Shown piece after piece: positions 7,910 through 15,704 of a DNA stretch of 64,000 nucleotides. How positions within the stretch are numbered: the stretch's first letter is position 1; each line of letters opens with the position of its first letter. Location: contig NZ_PVZN01000002.1 in assembly GCF_003024385.1 (NCBI RefSeq), forward strand, positions 372,001 to 436,000, written 5' to 3'. Source of the stretch: Pseudomonas sp. BBP2017 (GTDB lineage: Bacteria > Pseudomonadota > Gammaproteobacteria > Pseudomonadales > Pseudomonadaceae). The notes beneath the pieces are model-generated. The model made no database searches, had not been told where the DNA came from, and saw only the letters and a program-made list of their open reading frames with translations. The translations under genes and the position numbers were made by a program.

Positions 7910-8800
7910 ATGAAAAAGATCCAAGGCGTCTATAGCAGCCCCACCCCGCACTGGGTCGGCGATGGCTTCCCGGTACGCAGCCTGTTCACCTACGACAACC
8001 TGGCCCAGCACATCAGCCCGTTCCTGTTGCTGGACTATGCCGGCCCCCATGACTTCACCCCGACCACGGACCGTCGTGGTGTCGGCCAGCACCCGCATCG
8101 CGGTTTTGAGACCGTGACGATTGTCTACCAAGGCGAACTGGAACACCGCGACTCCACCGGTGCCGGTGGCCTGATCGGGCCTGGCGATGTGCAGTGGATG
8201 ACCGCGGCCAACGGCATCCTGCATGAAGAGTTCCACTCCCCGGCGTTCGCCGCCAAGGGTGGTCCCCTGGAGATGGTCCAGCTGTGGGTCAACCTGCCAG
8301 CCAAGGACAAGTCGGCAGCGGCCGGGTATCAAACCCTGCTCAGCACCGACATTCCCGTAGTGCCCCTCGGCGCCGGTAGCGGCAGCCTGCGGGTGATCGC
8401 CGGTGAATTCCGCGGCCACCAGGGCCCGGCCCAGACCTTTACGCCAATGGATGTCTGGGACTTGCAGCTCAAGCCCGGTGCACCGCTACGCCTGCCCAGC
8501 GCGGCAGGGCGCAGCACGGCACTGGTGGTGTTGCGCGGCAAGCTGCTGGTCAATGGCGAGCGCGCCGTCGGCCCGGCGCAGCTGGTGCTGTTCGACCGTG
8601 CCGGTGACGAACTGTTACTGGAAGCGCAGACCGAGGTGTCGGTGCTGCTGCTCAGCGGCGAGCCGCTGAACGAGCCGATCGTCGGCTACGGCCCGTTCGT
8701 GATGAATAGCGAGGCGGAGATTGCCGAGGCTTTCGACGACTTCCGTGCCGGTCGTTTCGGCCAGATGAATGGGGCGGGCGGTTCTCGTCACGACAACTAG
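7910..8800 (+). CDS. Pirin family protein
   Basis: A 296-residue bicupin. The N-terminal cupin contains HPHRGFETVT and LEHRDSTG, the histidines that bind iron in pirins, and a Pirin_C domain follows from about residue 180. Bacterial pirins include quercetinases and redox-sensitive modulators of metabolic enzymes; the role here is open. The start at 7910 has GAGAGGAG upstream, giving MKKIQGVYSS. Divergent from LysR and followed 137 bp later by the YcaC-like hydrolase. Confidence 0.92.
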   Translation: MKKIQGVYSSPTPHWVGDGFPVRSLFTYDNLAQHISPFLLLDYAGPHDFTPTTDRRGVGQHPHRGFETVTIVYQGELEHRDSTGAGGLIGPGDVQWMTAANGILHEEFHSPAFAAKGGPLEMVQLWVNLPAKDKSAAAGYQTLLSTDIPVVPLGAGSGSLRVIAGEFRGHQGPAQTFTPMDVWDLQLKPGAPLRLPSAAGRSTALVVLRGKLLVNGERAVGPAQLVLFDRAGDELLLEAQTEVSVLLLSGEPLNEPIVGYGPFVMNSEAEIAEAFDDFRAGRFGQMNGAGGSRHDN

Positions 8801-8893
8801 TATCAATAACCCGACGGGTGGCCTTCGATCTCAAGGTGCAACAGGTAGCCCAAAAGAACGAACAACTGGATTCGTTACGCTGATCCCTCATGT

Positions 8894-8913
8894 CCGGTGC
8901 CACAGGGCACCGG
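8894..8913. other. Small hairpin between pirin and ycaC
   Basis: CCGGTGCC (8894-8901) pairs perfectly with GGCACCGG (8906-8913) over a 4-nt loop. It lies 24 bp before the ycaC start and has no T tract, so it may be an attenuator or RNA-processing hairpin and not a terminator. This is inference. Confidence 0.4.
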
Positions 8914-8937
8914 CCTACCAACGCAAGGAGTTAGACC

Positions 8938-9564
8938 ATGAGCAAGCCCTACGTCCGTCTGGACAAAAACAACGCCGCTGTTTTGCTGGTCGATCACCAG
9001 ACCGGACTGCTGTCGCTGGTGCGCGACATCGACCCGGACAAGTTCAAGAACAACGTGCTGGCCGTTGGTGACCTGGCCAAGTATTTCAATCTGCCAACCA
9101 TCCTCACCACCAGCTTTGAAACCGGTCCTAACGGCCCGCTGGTACCCGAGCTCAAGGCGCAGTTCCCGGAGGCGCCGTACATCGCCCGTCCAGGTCAGAT
9201 CAACGCCTGGGACAATGAAGATTTCGTCAAGGCGGTCAAGGCCACCGGCAAGAAGCAATTGATCATCGCTGGCGTGGTGACAGAGGTGTGCGTGGCCTTC
9301 CCGGCATTGTCGGCCCTGGCCGAAGGTTTTGACGTATTCGTGGTCACTGACGCTTCGGGTACCTTCAATGAACTGACCCGCGACTCGGCCTGGGACCGCA
9401 TGTCGCAAGCCGGTGCCCAGTTGATGACCTGGTTCGGCTTGGCTTGTGAGCTGCACCGCGACTGGCGCAACGACATCGAAGGTCTGGGCACGTTGTTCTC
9501 CAACCACATCCCTGACTACCGCAACCTGATCACCAGCTACAACACCCTCACCAACGGCAAGTAA
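8938..9564 (+). CDS. ycaC: YcaC-like isochorismatase-family hydrolase
   Basis: A 208-residue cysteine hydrolase of the isochorismatase fold. The triad residues Asp19 (LLVDHQTGLL) and Cys118 (VVTEVCVAFP) sit exactly where E. coli YcaC has them. YcaC forms octameric rings and its substrate is still unknown. A ribosome site AAGGAG lies upstream. It follows pirin on the same strand, a pairing often seen in Pseudomonas, probably under the LysR regulator at 6905. Confidence 0.92.
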   Translation: MSKPYVRLDKNNAAVLLVDHQTGLLSLVRDIDPDKFKNNVLAVGDLAKYFNLPTILTTSFETGPNGPLVPELKAQFPEAPYIARPGQINAWDNEDFVKAVKATGKKQLIIAGVVTEVCVAFPALSALAEGFDVFVVTDASGTFNELTRDSAWDRMSQAGAQLMTWFGLACELHRDWRNDIEGLGTLFSNHIPDYRNLITSYNTLTNGK

Positions 9565-9583
9565 CGCCGTTTCCCCCATCAGC

Positions 9584-9618
9584 GGCCGGGTGCATGCGCT
9601 GCCCGGTCGTTGTCGTTT
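9584..9618 (+). terminator. Possible terminator after ycaC
   Basis: CCGGG (9586-9590) and CCCGG (9602-9606), extended imperfectly inward, can form a hairpin followed by the T-rich stretch TCGTTGTCGTTTCTGTC. It lies about 20 bp after the ycaC stop. Stem quality is moderate. Confidence 0.4.
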
Positions 9619-9674
9619 CTGTCTGCTGAAATCGATACTGGCAAAGCCTGCGCCAATCAGGCGATGATCCGGCA

Positions 9675-10592
9675 ATGAATCATATCCCTGCCATGCACGG
9701 TTACCGGCGCGGTTTACGGCCCGACGGTTTGCTGACGTTCTGGCTGAATTACCAGCCTCCTTTGCACTGGCCTTCGCTGCTGGGTTTCTTGTCTGCGCGC
9801 TGTATTGCTGGCATCGAGACGGTGCAGGCCGGGGTGTATTCGCGCAGTGTCGTCCTGGGTGATCGCCACGCAGTGATTCAGGTCAGCAGGGCGCGTGGGC
9901 ATCGATTGAAGCTGACGGTCAGCGGTGTGCCCGCAGCCACGCTACCCGGCTTGATCGCCCGGGTGCGGCGGGTCTTTGACTTGAATGCGCAACCCGCGCG
10001 GATCGAGGCGCAACTGGGCGCTGATCCGCTGATGGCGAGGCTGATCGCCGTTCGGCCAGGATTGCGTGTACCCCAAGGTTGGGACGGTTTCGAGCAGGCC
10101 ATGCGTACCGTATTGGGTCAGCAGATCAGTGTGGCCGGGGCGATGACCCTGGCTGCGCGGATGGTGGCTCGCTATGGTCAGCCGTTGTCGTCGCAAGTCG
10201 CTGAAGCAGCAGGGCTGAGCCATGTGTTTCCGGTACCTGCAGCCGTGGTCGATGAAGATCTGAGTGGGCTCGGCATGCCCCGTTCGCGCGCCGCGACCTT
10301 GTCGACCCTGGCCCGGGCACTGCTCGATGAACCGCAGCTGTTGCGCCCGGGCGCCGACCTGGACAGCTGCGTGCAGCGCCTGTGCCAATTGCGCGGGATC
10401 GGCCCGTGGAGCGCTCAGTACCTGGCGTTGCGTCAACTGGGCGCCGGCGATGCCTTGCCGTTGGGCGACGTCGCCCTGGTCAAGGCTTTGCGCCTGCTGG
10501 AAGGCCCCGAGGTGCAACTGGCGGATCGCGCCCGGGCCTGGAGCCCATGGCGTGCTTACGCGGCCCAGCACCTGTGGGCGTCATTGAGCTGA
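9675..10592 (+). CDS. alkA: DNA-3-methyladenine glycosylase II (AlkA)
   Basis: A 305-residue base-excision repair glycosylase. An AlkA N-terminal domain (about 5-105) precedes a helix-hairpin-helix domain with QLRGIGPWSAQYLALR (238-253) and the catalytic aspartate Asp265 in LPLGDVALVK. It removes 3-methyladenine and other alkylated bases. There is no Ada regulatory domain fused or adjacent, unlike many Ada-AlkA arrangements. No clear Shine-Dalgarno precedes the ATG at 9675. Confidence 0.92.
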   Translation: MNHIPAMHGYRRGLRPDGLLTFWLNYQPPLHWPSLLGFLSARCIAGIETVQAGVYSRSVVLGDRHAVIQVSRARGHRLKLTVSGVPAATLPGLIARVRRVFDLNAQPARIEAQLGADPLMARLIAVRPGLRVPQGWDGFEQAMRTVLGQQISVAGAMTLAARMVARYGQPLSSQVAEAAGLSHVFPVPAAVVDEDLSGLGMPRSRAATLSTLARALLDEPQLLRPGADLDSCVQRLCQLRGIGPWSAQYLALRQLGAGDALPLGDVALVKALRLLEGPEVQLADRARAWSPWRAYAAQHLWASLS

Positions 10593-10593
10593 T

Positions 10594-10821
10594 TCAACTG
10601 GACTGGCGCCATTTAACTTCGGTAATGCCATGGCGTTCGGCCAGCGGCTGACTGACTTTTTTCACCTTCTCGCGCCCGTAGCGACCGATACGGCCAACCC
10701 CGGCGTCGCAACTTGCCCAATGCCAGGCCTCGGCGTTGTCCATCGTTTCGGCGCGGATGATGAATGACTTGTGGTCGCCGTGCAGTTGATAGTCGATGAC
10801 GAAAAGCTTTGCGTTGTTCAT
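10594..10821 (-). CDS. DUF6555 family small protein
   Basis: A 75-residue protein (MNNAKLFVIDYQLHGDHKSF...) of a family I recognise from Pseudomonas genomes as DUF6555, function unknown. The shape (IDYxLxGDHKSFIIRAE, then AWHWAS) is well conserved in that family. It converges on alkA with a 1-bp gap between the stops. Confidence 0.8.
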   Translation of the reverse strand: MNNAKLFVIDYQLHGDHKSFIIRAETMDNAEAWHWASCDAGVGRIGRYGREKVKKVSQPLAERHGITEVKWRQSS

Positions 10822-10922
10822 AGGGCTTTAAAGATCCTTTCAGTGCAGTGACCGAGAACATCCCTTCAATGTCTTTAGTGAGTCCTGCAAGGCTGGAAAA
10901 ATTCCATCGGATTGCAACCGCT

Positions 10923-10942
10923 GGGGCGTTCAACGTCGCCCC
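10923..10942. other. Hairpin in the 10822-11085 intergenic region
   Basis: GGGGCG (10923-10928) pairs with CGCCCC (10937-10942) around an 8-nt loop. The surrounding 264-bp gap between the divergent DUF6555 and DUF1652 genes holds no open frame I would call a gene; it should contain both promoters. Confidence 0.4.
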
Positions 10943-11085
10943 GGGTAAAGGCTCAAGGCAGTTAGCCCCTGGTTGATTGCTGCACTGCATGAAGGCGCTG
11001 GCGCGGGATCAGCATTTTCAATTGGCGGTGAAGGCCCGCTCGGTAGTAACTGAGCAGTCGGAACCACCGACACGAGGATCGAACT

Positions 11086-11358
11086 ATGTCACTGATTGGC
11101 GTTTCCAACCTTGAATTGCGCCAGCTCATCGAGCAGGCGTTTCTGCCTGACCGTTGTGTGGTGTCCAGCACCGACGGTGAACACCTGACCATCCAGTTAG
11201 GGCAGGGAGACAGCCTGGATGATTGCCTGACAGTCACCGGCATTTGTGTGCATAGCCTGACCACCTGTCATGAACTGGCGGCCCTGGTCGCGCAGGTGCG
11301 TGAAGGACAACGCCTGGGGCGCAGTCACATTCCGTTCCAGTCCCAGACTACTGCCTGA
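11086..11358 (+). CDS. DUF1652 domain protein
   Basis: A 90-residue protein with the DUF1652 pattern LRQLIEQAFLPDRCVV near the N-terminus and a second conserved stretch TVTGICVHSL. The family is confined mainly to Pseudomonas, is cytoplasmic, and has no known function. Preceded by CGAGGATCGAACT, an acceptable ribosome site. Confidence 0.85.
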   Translation: MSLIGVSNLELRQLIEQAFLPDRCVVSSTDGEHLTIQLGQGDSLDDCLTVTGICVHSLTTCHELAALVAQVREGQRLGRSHIPFQSQTTA

Positions 11359-11438
11359 ACCGATGCTGTTGTCCGGCCAGGACTGGCTCAGCTGTATCCG
11401 TTCGCCGTCAAGGTTGATAGAGAAAGCAGTAAGCGAAC

Positions 11439-11864
11439 TCAGGTTTGCAGCAACTGCAAGGTCCTGGGGTCGGGTTGCGCGCCATAGAACTGCTCCAGCG
11501 CGGCCTTGAACAAGGGATGATCGGGTTCGACGCTGGCAAACAAGGTGAGGCAGGAGCGCAGCTTCATATCGTCAGTGTGACCAAGGATTTGCACAGCGCT
11601 TTTGTCCGTGTGCTGCAAGATTGCGGCGACGCATTGTTCCAGGCGGGCGCGTAAAACCTCATGGCGCAGATACGCACGGGCTTCGTCAGCAGATTGCAGG
11701 GCATAGCGTTCGGCCATTGCGCTGTGACCCAGGCCCTCCAGTTGGGGAAAGATGAACCAGATCCAGTGGCTGGTTTTCCGCCCGGCCTGGAGTTCAGCCA
11801 AGACCCGGTCAAGGAAAGGGTCCTGGGCGTCGACGAAGCGCTGGAGGTTGAAGAGGGCTGGCAT
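11439..11864 (-). CDS. DUF1810 domain protein
   Basis: A 141-residue protein that matches DUF1810 over its full length: LQRFVDAQDPFLDRVLAEL at the N-terminus, then HWIWFIFPQLEGLGHS and the C-terminal FASVEPDHPLFKAALEQFY. This widespread small family has no established function. Monocistronic by position. Confidence 0.9.
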   Translation of the reverse strand: MPALFNLQRFVDAQDPFLDRVLAELQAGRKTSHWIWFIFPQLEGLGHSAMAERYALQSADEARAYLRHEVLRARLEQCVAAILQHTDKSAVQILGHTDDMKLRSCLTLFASVEPDHPLFKAALEQFYGAQPDPRTLQLLQT

Positions 11865-11952
11865 GAGGGGCTCCTGAAGGCGAGGTCGAGACGGATCTGT
11901 TCACGCTCTGTGCCTGGGCAGTGGCTACGATCTGCCTCGAAGCGCTTGCCCG

Positions 11953-12240
11953 CTATTGCAACTCAAGCTGCAACTGCAATCCGCCGTCTTCACATCGTCT
12001 GTGATAGTGAATGATCCCGCGATAAGTACGGCCTTCCCAGACAAACGCCACGCTATGCGAGCGCTCAAGTTTGGCCGGTACTGGCGCCCGGACTTGCATC
12101 CGTAGGCCAGGCAGGCCATTGAGGTTCAACGGCGCCACTTGCACCTGGCACTCGGCACTATGGGCGACAGGGCCGAACAATGTGTCCTGGACAAAATCGA
12201 GCCGCAGGCAGGTCGGGCACGCCGGGCTGACCTTTCTCAT
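11953..12240 (-). CDS. Small uncharacterised protein with N-terminal CxxC
   Basis: A 95-residue protein beginning MRKVSPACPTCLRLDF, with a CPTC pair and a further Cys-containing AECQV about 20 residues on, which suggests a small metal- or redox-active site. I do not recognise a named family. The ATG at 12238-12240 has GGAGG eight bases upstream; a GTG three codons earlier sits directly on the Shine-Dalgarno and is unlikely. It lies just downstream of the DUF4142 remnant. Confidence 0.65.
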   Translation of the reverse strand: MRKVSPACPTCLRLDFVQDTLFGPVAHSAECQVQVAPLNLNGLPGLRMQVRAPVPAKLERSHSVAFVWEGRTYRGIIHYHRRCEDGGLQLQLELQ

Positions 12241-12254
12241 GTCAGACACCTCCT

Positions 12255-12383
12255 TCAGTGCTTGCGGTGCGTGTTCTGCAGTTGCTTGGCCACTTCGAGG
12301 TGATGCTTCAGGTTCGGCAGCTGATTGGTTTTAGTGTGATCCTTGATCATCTGCTCGGCAAACGCCTTTACCAAGGTGAGCGT
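12255..12383 (-). pseudogene. DUF4142 protein remnant with internal deletion
   Basis: The minus frame from 12383 to the TGA at 12255 reads TLVKAFAEQMIKDHTKTNQ and then LPNLKHHLEVAKQLQ. The first part looks like the middle of a DUF4142 (ferritin-like, periplasmic) protein and the second like its C-terminus, with the intervening sequence missing. A TGA at 12384-12386 closes the frame upstream and there is no start. This is a decayed gene, not a functional one. Confidence 0.6.
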
Positions 12384-12406
12384 TCAATCGGCTTGTCCGA
12401 GCTGCC

Positions 12407-12475
12407 TCATCCGCGGTTGAGCAAGCGCTGCAAGTGCTGTTTCACCGCTGGCCATTCCGAGTCGATGATGCTGAA
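12407..12475 (-). pseudogene. GNAT acetyltransferase C-terminal remnant
   Basis: The minus frame reads FSIIDSEWPAVKQHLQRLL and ends at TGA 12407-12409. A closing YSILDxEWPxVKxxLE is typical of GNAT N-acetyltransferases. A stop codon (12476-12478) directly precedes it, so only about 22 residues survive. It abuts the DUF4142 remnant. Confidence 0.5.
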
Positions 12476-12557
12476 CTACCGATCAGGGCGAGGGGCATTG
12501 GTAATGGGGTCTGTCTGCAGGGTTGGGGGCGTTTGAGGCTAGCAGATCGGTGCAAAC

Positions 12558-12596
12558 GCTGACTACCGATCCGCCATGAGCGGATCGGTAGTCAGC
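12558..12596. terminator. 17-bp perfect hairpin, possible terminator of the tautomerase gene
   Basis: GCTGACTACCGATCCGC (12558-12574) and its exact complement (12580-12596) flank the 5-nt loop CATGA. It lies 14 bp past the stop of the minus-strand tautomerase gene. There is no clear T tract, so it could be a stabilising hairpin or a different repeat; the sequence is unlike the REP family. Confidence 0.55.
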
Positions 12597-12610
12597 AGCG
12601 TGAGCCCCGG

Positions 12611-12826
12611 TCAGCCCGAAGTTTGTCTTTCACGTTCGCGCAGCGCCGTCACCGTCTCACCGCCGACCCCCCAGTTGTCGGTCGGCACTTCCTCGATCAC
12701 CACAAAGGTCGAGGCCGGTGGCTTGTTCAGAACCTGAAACAACAGTTCGGTAGTTCCCTCGATCAGCGCGCGCTTTTGCTCGGCGCTGACGCCTTCCTGG
12801 GTGACCCGAATATGCACATAGGGCAT
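12611..12826 (-). CDS. 4-oxalocrotonate tautomerase family protein
   Basis: A 71-residue tautomerase-superfamily protein. Met-Pro-Tyr-Val at the start leaves Pro1 as the catalytic base after Met removal, and VFNKP-like LNKPPASTFVVIEEV with NWGVGG near the C-terminus fits the family. It follows the SDR at 12847 on the same strand with a 20-bp gap and a GGAGG-type site, so the two are probably one operon. Confidence 0.9.
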   Translation of the reverse strand: MPYVHIRVTQEGVSAEQKRALIEGTTELLFQVLNKPPASTFVVIEEVPTDNWGVGGETVTALRERERQTSG

Positions 12827-12846
12827 GATTGATTTCCTCCGATTGA

Positions 12847-13587
12847 TTACCAGACACCTGTAGCCGAACCACCATCCACCGCAATGACGGTCCCGGTGAC
12901 AAAGTGCGAGTCGCTCAAGTACAGCACAGCATCGACAACGTCCTGAGGAGTACCGATCTGTCCGCTCGGGGCAAGGGCTTTTAGCGCGTTGCGGACCTGC
13001 GGGTCATCGCCATGCAGCGGGGTATCGATGATCCCCGGCGCCACGCCATTGACTTGTACTTGCGCAGACGCCAGTTCCAGCGCCAGGGCACGTACCGCCT
13101 GGTTCAAACCGCCCTTGATCAGTACCGGCAGCAGGGCCGGCACCTTGGTATTGGGTTGTAGGGCGATGGAGGCGGTGATGGCGATGATCTGCCCTGCGCC
13201 GTTTTGAGTCATGTGTCTTGCGGCCGCCTGGGCGGGATAAACGAAGCCTTTGAGGTTGGTGTCGACGATGGCCTCGATGTCAGCCGGGGTGTACTCGGCC
13301 ACTGGCTTGGCGATGAAGATGCCGGCATTGTTGACCAGCACGTCGACCTTGCCGAAGGCTTCAATGGCCTGGGCGAACAGTCTTTCGGCCGTTTGCGGCT
13401 GGGAAATGTCGCCTTCCACCAAGAGGAAATTTGCCGGATTGCCCAATTTATCCGCGGCTTCCTGCAACCGCGCCAGGGTGCGGGCGTTGCCGACTACATT
13501 GTCGCCGCGCTCAAGGTAGGCTTTGGCGATGGCGAAACCCAGGCCGCTGGAAGCGCCGGTGACGATGACGGTTTTGCTGGCTTGCAT
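12847..13587 (-). CDS. SDR family oxidoreductase lacking the catalytic tyrosine
   Basis: A 246-residue short-chain dehydrogenase with TGASSGLG (10-17), NNAG (86-89) and Ser140. Where YxxxK is expected the sequence reads PVLIK, so Pro154 replaces the tyrosine while Lys158 stays. I recall related SDRs with a VPAxLxxLxKGG sequence, so this is probably a subfamily trait and not a mutation. The start at 13587 has GGAGA upstream. Operon with the tautomerase, and divergent from the LysR gene at 13715, the likely regulator. Confidence 0.88.
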   Translation of the reverse strand: MQASKTVIVTGASSGLGFAIAKAYLERGDNVVGNARTLARLQEAADKLGNPANFLLVEGDISQPQTAERLFAQAIEAFGKVDVLVNNAGIFIAKPVAEYTPADIEAIVDTNLKGFVYPAQAAARHMTQNGAGQIIAITASIALQPNTKVPALLPVLIKGGLNQAVRALALELASAQVQVNGVAPGIIDTPLHGDDPQVRNALKALAPSGQIGTPQDVVDAVLYLSDSHFVTGTVIAVDGGSATGVW

Positions 13588-13714
13588 GATCGATGTCTCC
13601 AAAAGGCCGGGCGGTAGACCCGGTAGGTGGAGCTCACTGTAATTGGCAAGTTACACTTGAAAAATGGTGCGCATGGAACTTGAATAGATACTCCATGTAA
13701 CTAATCGAGCGACC

Positions 13715-14647
13715 ATGACGCGCCTTTTTGATGATCTTCAACTGGGCAGTATCGAGTTGTTCTGTCTGGCGGCTGAAACCAGCAGTTTCACCGGTGCCGC
13801 AACCCAGGCCGGGATCACCCCGGCGGCGGTGAGCCGCTCGGTGGCACGTCTGGAAGAGCGGCTGGGCGTACGTCTGTTCGTACGTACCACCCGCCAGATG
13901 CGTCTGACCGAAGGTGGGCGCCGATACTACGAACAATGCCGTCAGGCCCTGACGCAACTGGTCGATGCCGAGCGCGAGGTCAGCGGTTCACAGGTGGTGC
14001 CGTCCGGTTTGTTGCGCATCAGCATGCCGACACCCTACGCCCATTACCGTCTGCTGCCGCGCCTGCCATTGTTTCGTCAGCGCTATCCGCAGGTGCGGAT
14101 CGATGTGCACGTCAGCAACCGCAACATCGACTTTGCCGATGAAGGCTATGACCTGGCGATCCGCGGGCGCGAACCTGCCGATTCGAACCTGATCGCCCGC
14201 CGCCTGGAGGATGCCGAGCTGGTGGTGGTGGCGACACCCGACTATCTGCGGCGCGCGGGGACGCCAGGGACGCCGCAGGACTTGCTCGATCATGAATGCA
14301 TCCAGTTCGAACTGCCCAGCAGCGGACGTCCCAGTACCTGGTCTTTTCGCGTTGACGGTAAACCAATGGAGCTGCAAACCTCAGGCAGCTACACCTGCCT
14401 GGAGGATTTCCTGGCAACTGTCACCTTGGTGAAAAGCGGCGCCGGGCTGATGCAGGCCTATCGATTCACTGTGCAACAGGCGTTGGACAGTGGGCAGCTT
14501 GTGGAGGTGCTCAGCGACTTCGGCGGTGCCTCGCGACCGTTCATGCTTATCTACCCTCATGCTCGGCATGTGCCGTCGCGGGTCAGGGCAATGATCGATT
14601 TCCTGCTGCACAATGACAACACACATTCATCGCGCCCCCCGCCATGA
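13715..14647 (+). CDS. LysR family transcriptional regulator
   Basis: A 310-residue LysR protein: helix-turn-helix about residues 10-70 (GAATQAGITPAAVSRSVARL) and a C-terminal effector domain of the CrgA-like group (LLRISMPTPYAHYRLLP). Divergent from the SDR/tautomerase pair across a 127-bp gap that contains GTTAC/GTAAC half-sites, which suggests it controls that pair. Confidence 0.92.
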   Translation: MTRLFDDLQLGSIELFCLAAETSSFTGAATQAGITPAAVSRSVARLEERLGVRLFVRTTRQMRLTEGGRRYYEQCRQALTQLVDAEREVSGSQVVPSGLLRISMPTPYAHYRLLPRLPLFRQRYPQVRIDVHVSNRNIDFADEGYDLAIRGREPADSNLIARRLEDAELVVVATPDYLRRAGTPGTPQDLLDHECIQFELPSSGRPSTWSFRVDGKPMELQTSGSYTCLEDFLATVTLVKSGAGLMQAYRFTVQQALDSGQLVEVLSDFGGASRPFMLIYPHARHVPSRVRAMIDFLLHNDNTHSSRPPP

Positions 14648-14713
14648 TCCGGCAAGCCTGCTTTAATGAATCAGACTTTCGTGCCCCTGACTCACTTCAC
14701 AGAGCATGCGCCC

Positions 14714-15601
14714 ATGGAACGTCTCACTGCCAAAGACTTTGCCCCTGAACTGCTCGAACTCTATGACTACTATGCCCACGGCCAGATCAACCGCCGTGAG
14801 TTTCTCGACCGCGCAGCGGCGTTCACCCTGGCCGGGATGACCGCCAGTGCCTTGTTGGCCTCCTTGAGTCCCAACTATGCGCTGGCCCAACAAGTAGCGG
14901 CCAACGATCCGGATATCATCGCCGAATATGTCACTTACCCTTCGCCCAAGGGTCATGGTCAGGTCCGTGGTTATCTGGTGCGCCCGGCCAAGGTACAGGG
15001 CAAAGTGCCGGGGGTTGTGGTGGTGCATGAAAATCGCGGCCTGAACCCCTATATCGAAGATGTCGCACGGCGTCTGGCCAAAGCCGGTTTTGTTGCCCTG
15101 GCGCCCGACGGGCTGACCTCGGTAGGGGGCTACCCGGGCGATGACGACAAGGGCCGTGCACTGCAGGAAAAGGTCGACCCGCAAAAGCTGATGAATGACT
15201 TCTTCGCCGCCATCGAATGGTTGATGAAGAACGATCACACCACCGGCAAGGTCGGCATCACCGGCTTCTGCTACGGCGGTGGTGTGGCCAATGCGGCGGC
15301 GGTGGCCTATCCGGAGCTGGGGGCGGCGGTGTCTTTCTACGGACGTCAGCCGGACACCAAGGATGTCGCGAAAATCAAGGCACCAGTGTTGTTGCATTAT
15401 GGCGAGCTGGACACCCGCATCAATGAGGGCTGGCCAGCCTACGAGCGGGCGCTGAAGGCGACGGGCAAGACCTTCGAAGCCTATTTTTATCCCGGCGCCA
15501 ATCACGGCTTTCACAACGACACCACGCCGCGCTACGACGAAGCCGCGGCGAAGCTGGCCTGGGAGCGGACCCTGGATTGGTTCCGGCGTTACCTGGCATA
15601 G
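14714..15601 (+). CDS. Dienelactone hydrolase family protein, probably exported
   Basis: A 295-residue protein. Residues 1-60 include a twin-arginine-like INRREFLDRAAAF and a hydrophobic stretch ending ALA, consistent with export. The hydrolase domain has the Cys nucleophile in GFCYGGG, the Asp in GELDTR and the His in ANHGFHND, the dienelactone hydrolase triad. I chose MERLTAKDF at 14714, which matches what I know of homologues; an in-frame ATG at 14666 is the alternative and neither has a clear ribosome site. The true substrate is unknown. Confidence 0.88.
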   Translation: MERLTAKDFAPELLELYDYYAHGQINRREFLDRAAAFTLAGMTASALLASLSPNYALAQQVAANDPDIIAEYVTYPSPKGHGQVRGYLVRPAKVQGKVPGVVVVHENRGLNPYIEDVARRLAKAGFVALAPDGLTSVGGYPGDDDKGRALQEKVDPQKLMNDFFAAIEWLMKNDHTTGKVGITGFCYGGGVANAAAVAYPELGAAVSFYGRQPDTKDVAKIKAPVLLHYGELDTRINEGWPAYERALKATGKTFEAYFYPGANHGFHNDTTPRYDEAAAKLAWERTLDWFRRYLA

Positions 15602-15704
15602 CGGCTGGCAGCTACACATCCGGATACAGTCGACGCTTTGCCAAACCCTCATCGTTCTGCTGGCATGACCGCCTCAAACAGCAAGCCACGTCAGGAGACA
15701 GGCG

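Noticed and set aside
12258..12536. 92-codon plus-strand frame
   Set aside because: The opposite strand holds DUF4142 and GNAT remnants; the plus frame has no ribosome site or recognised motif.
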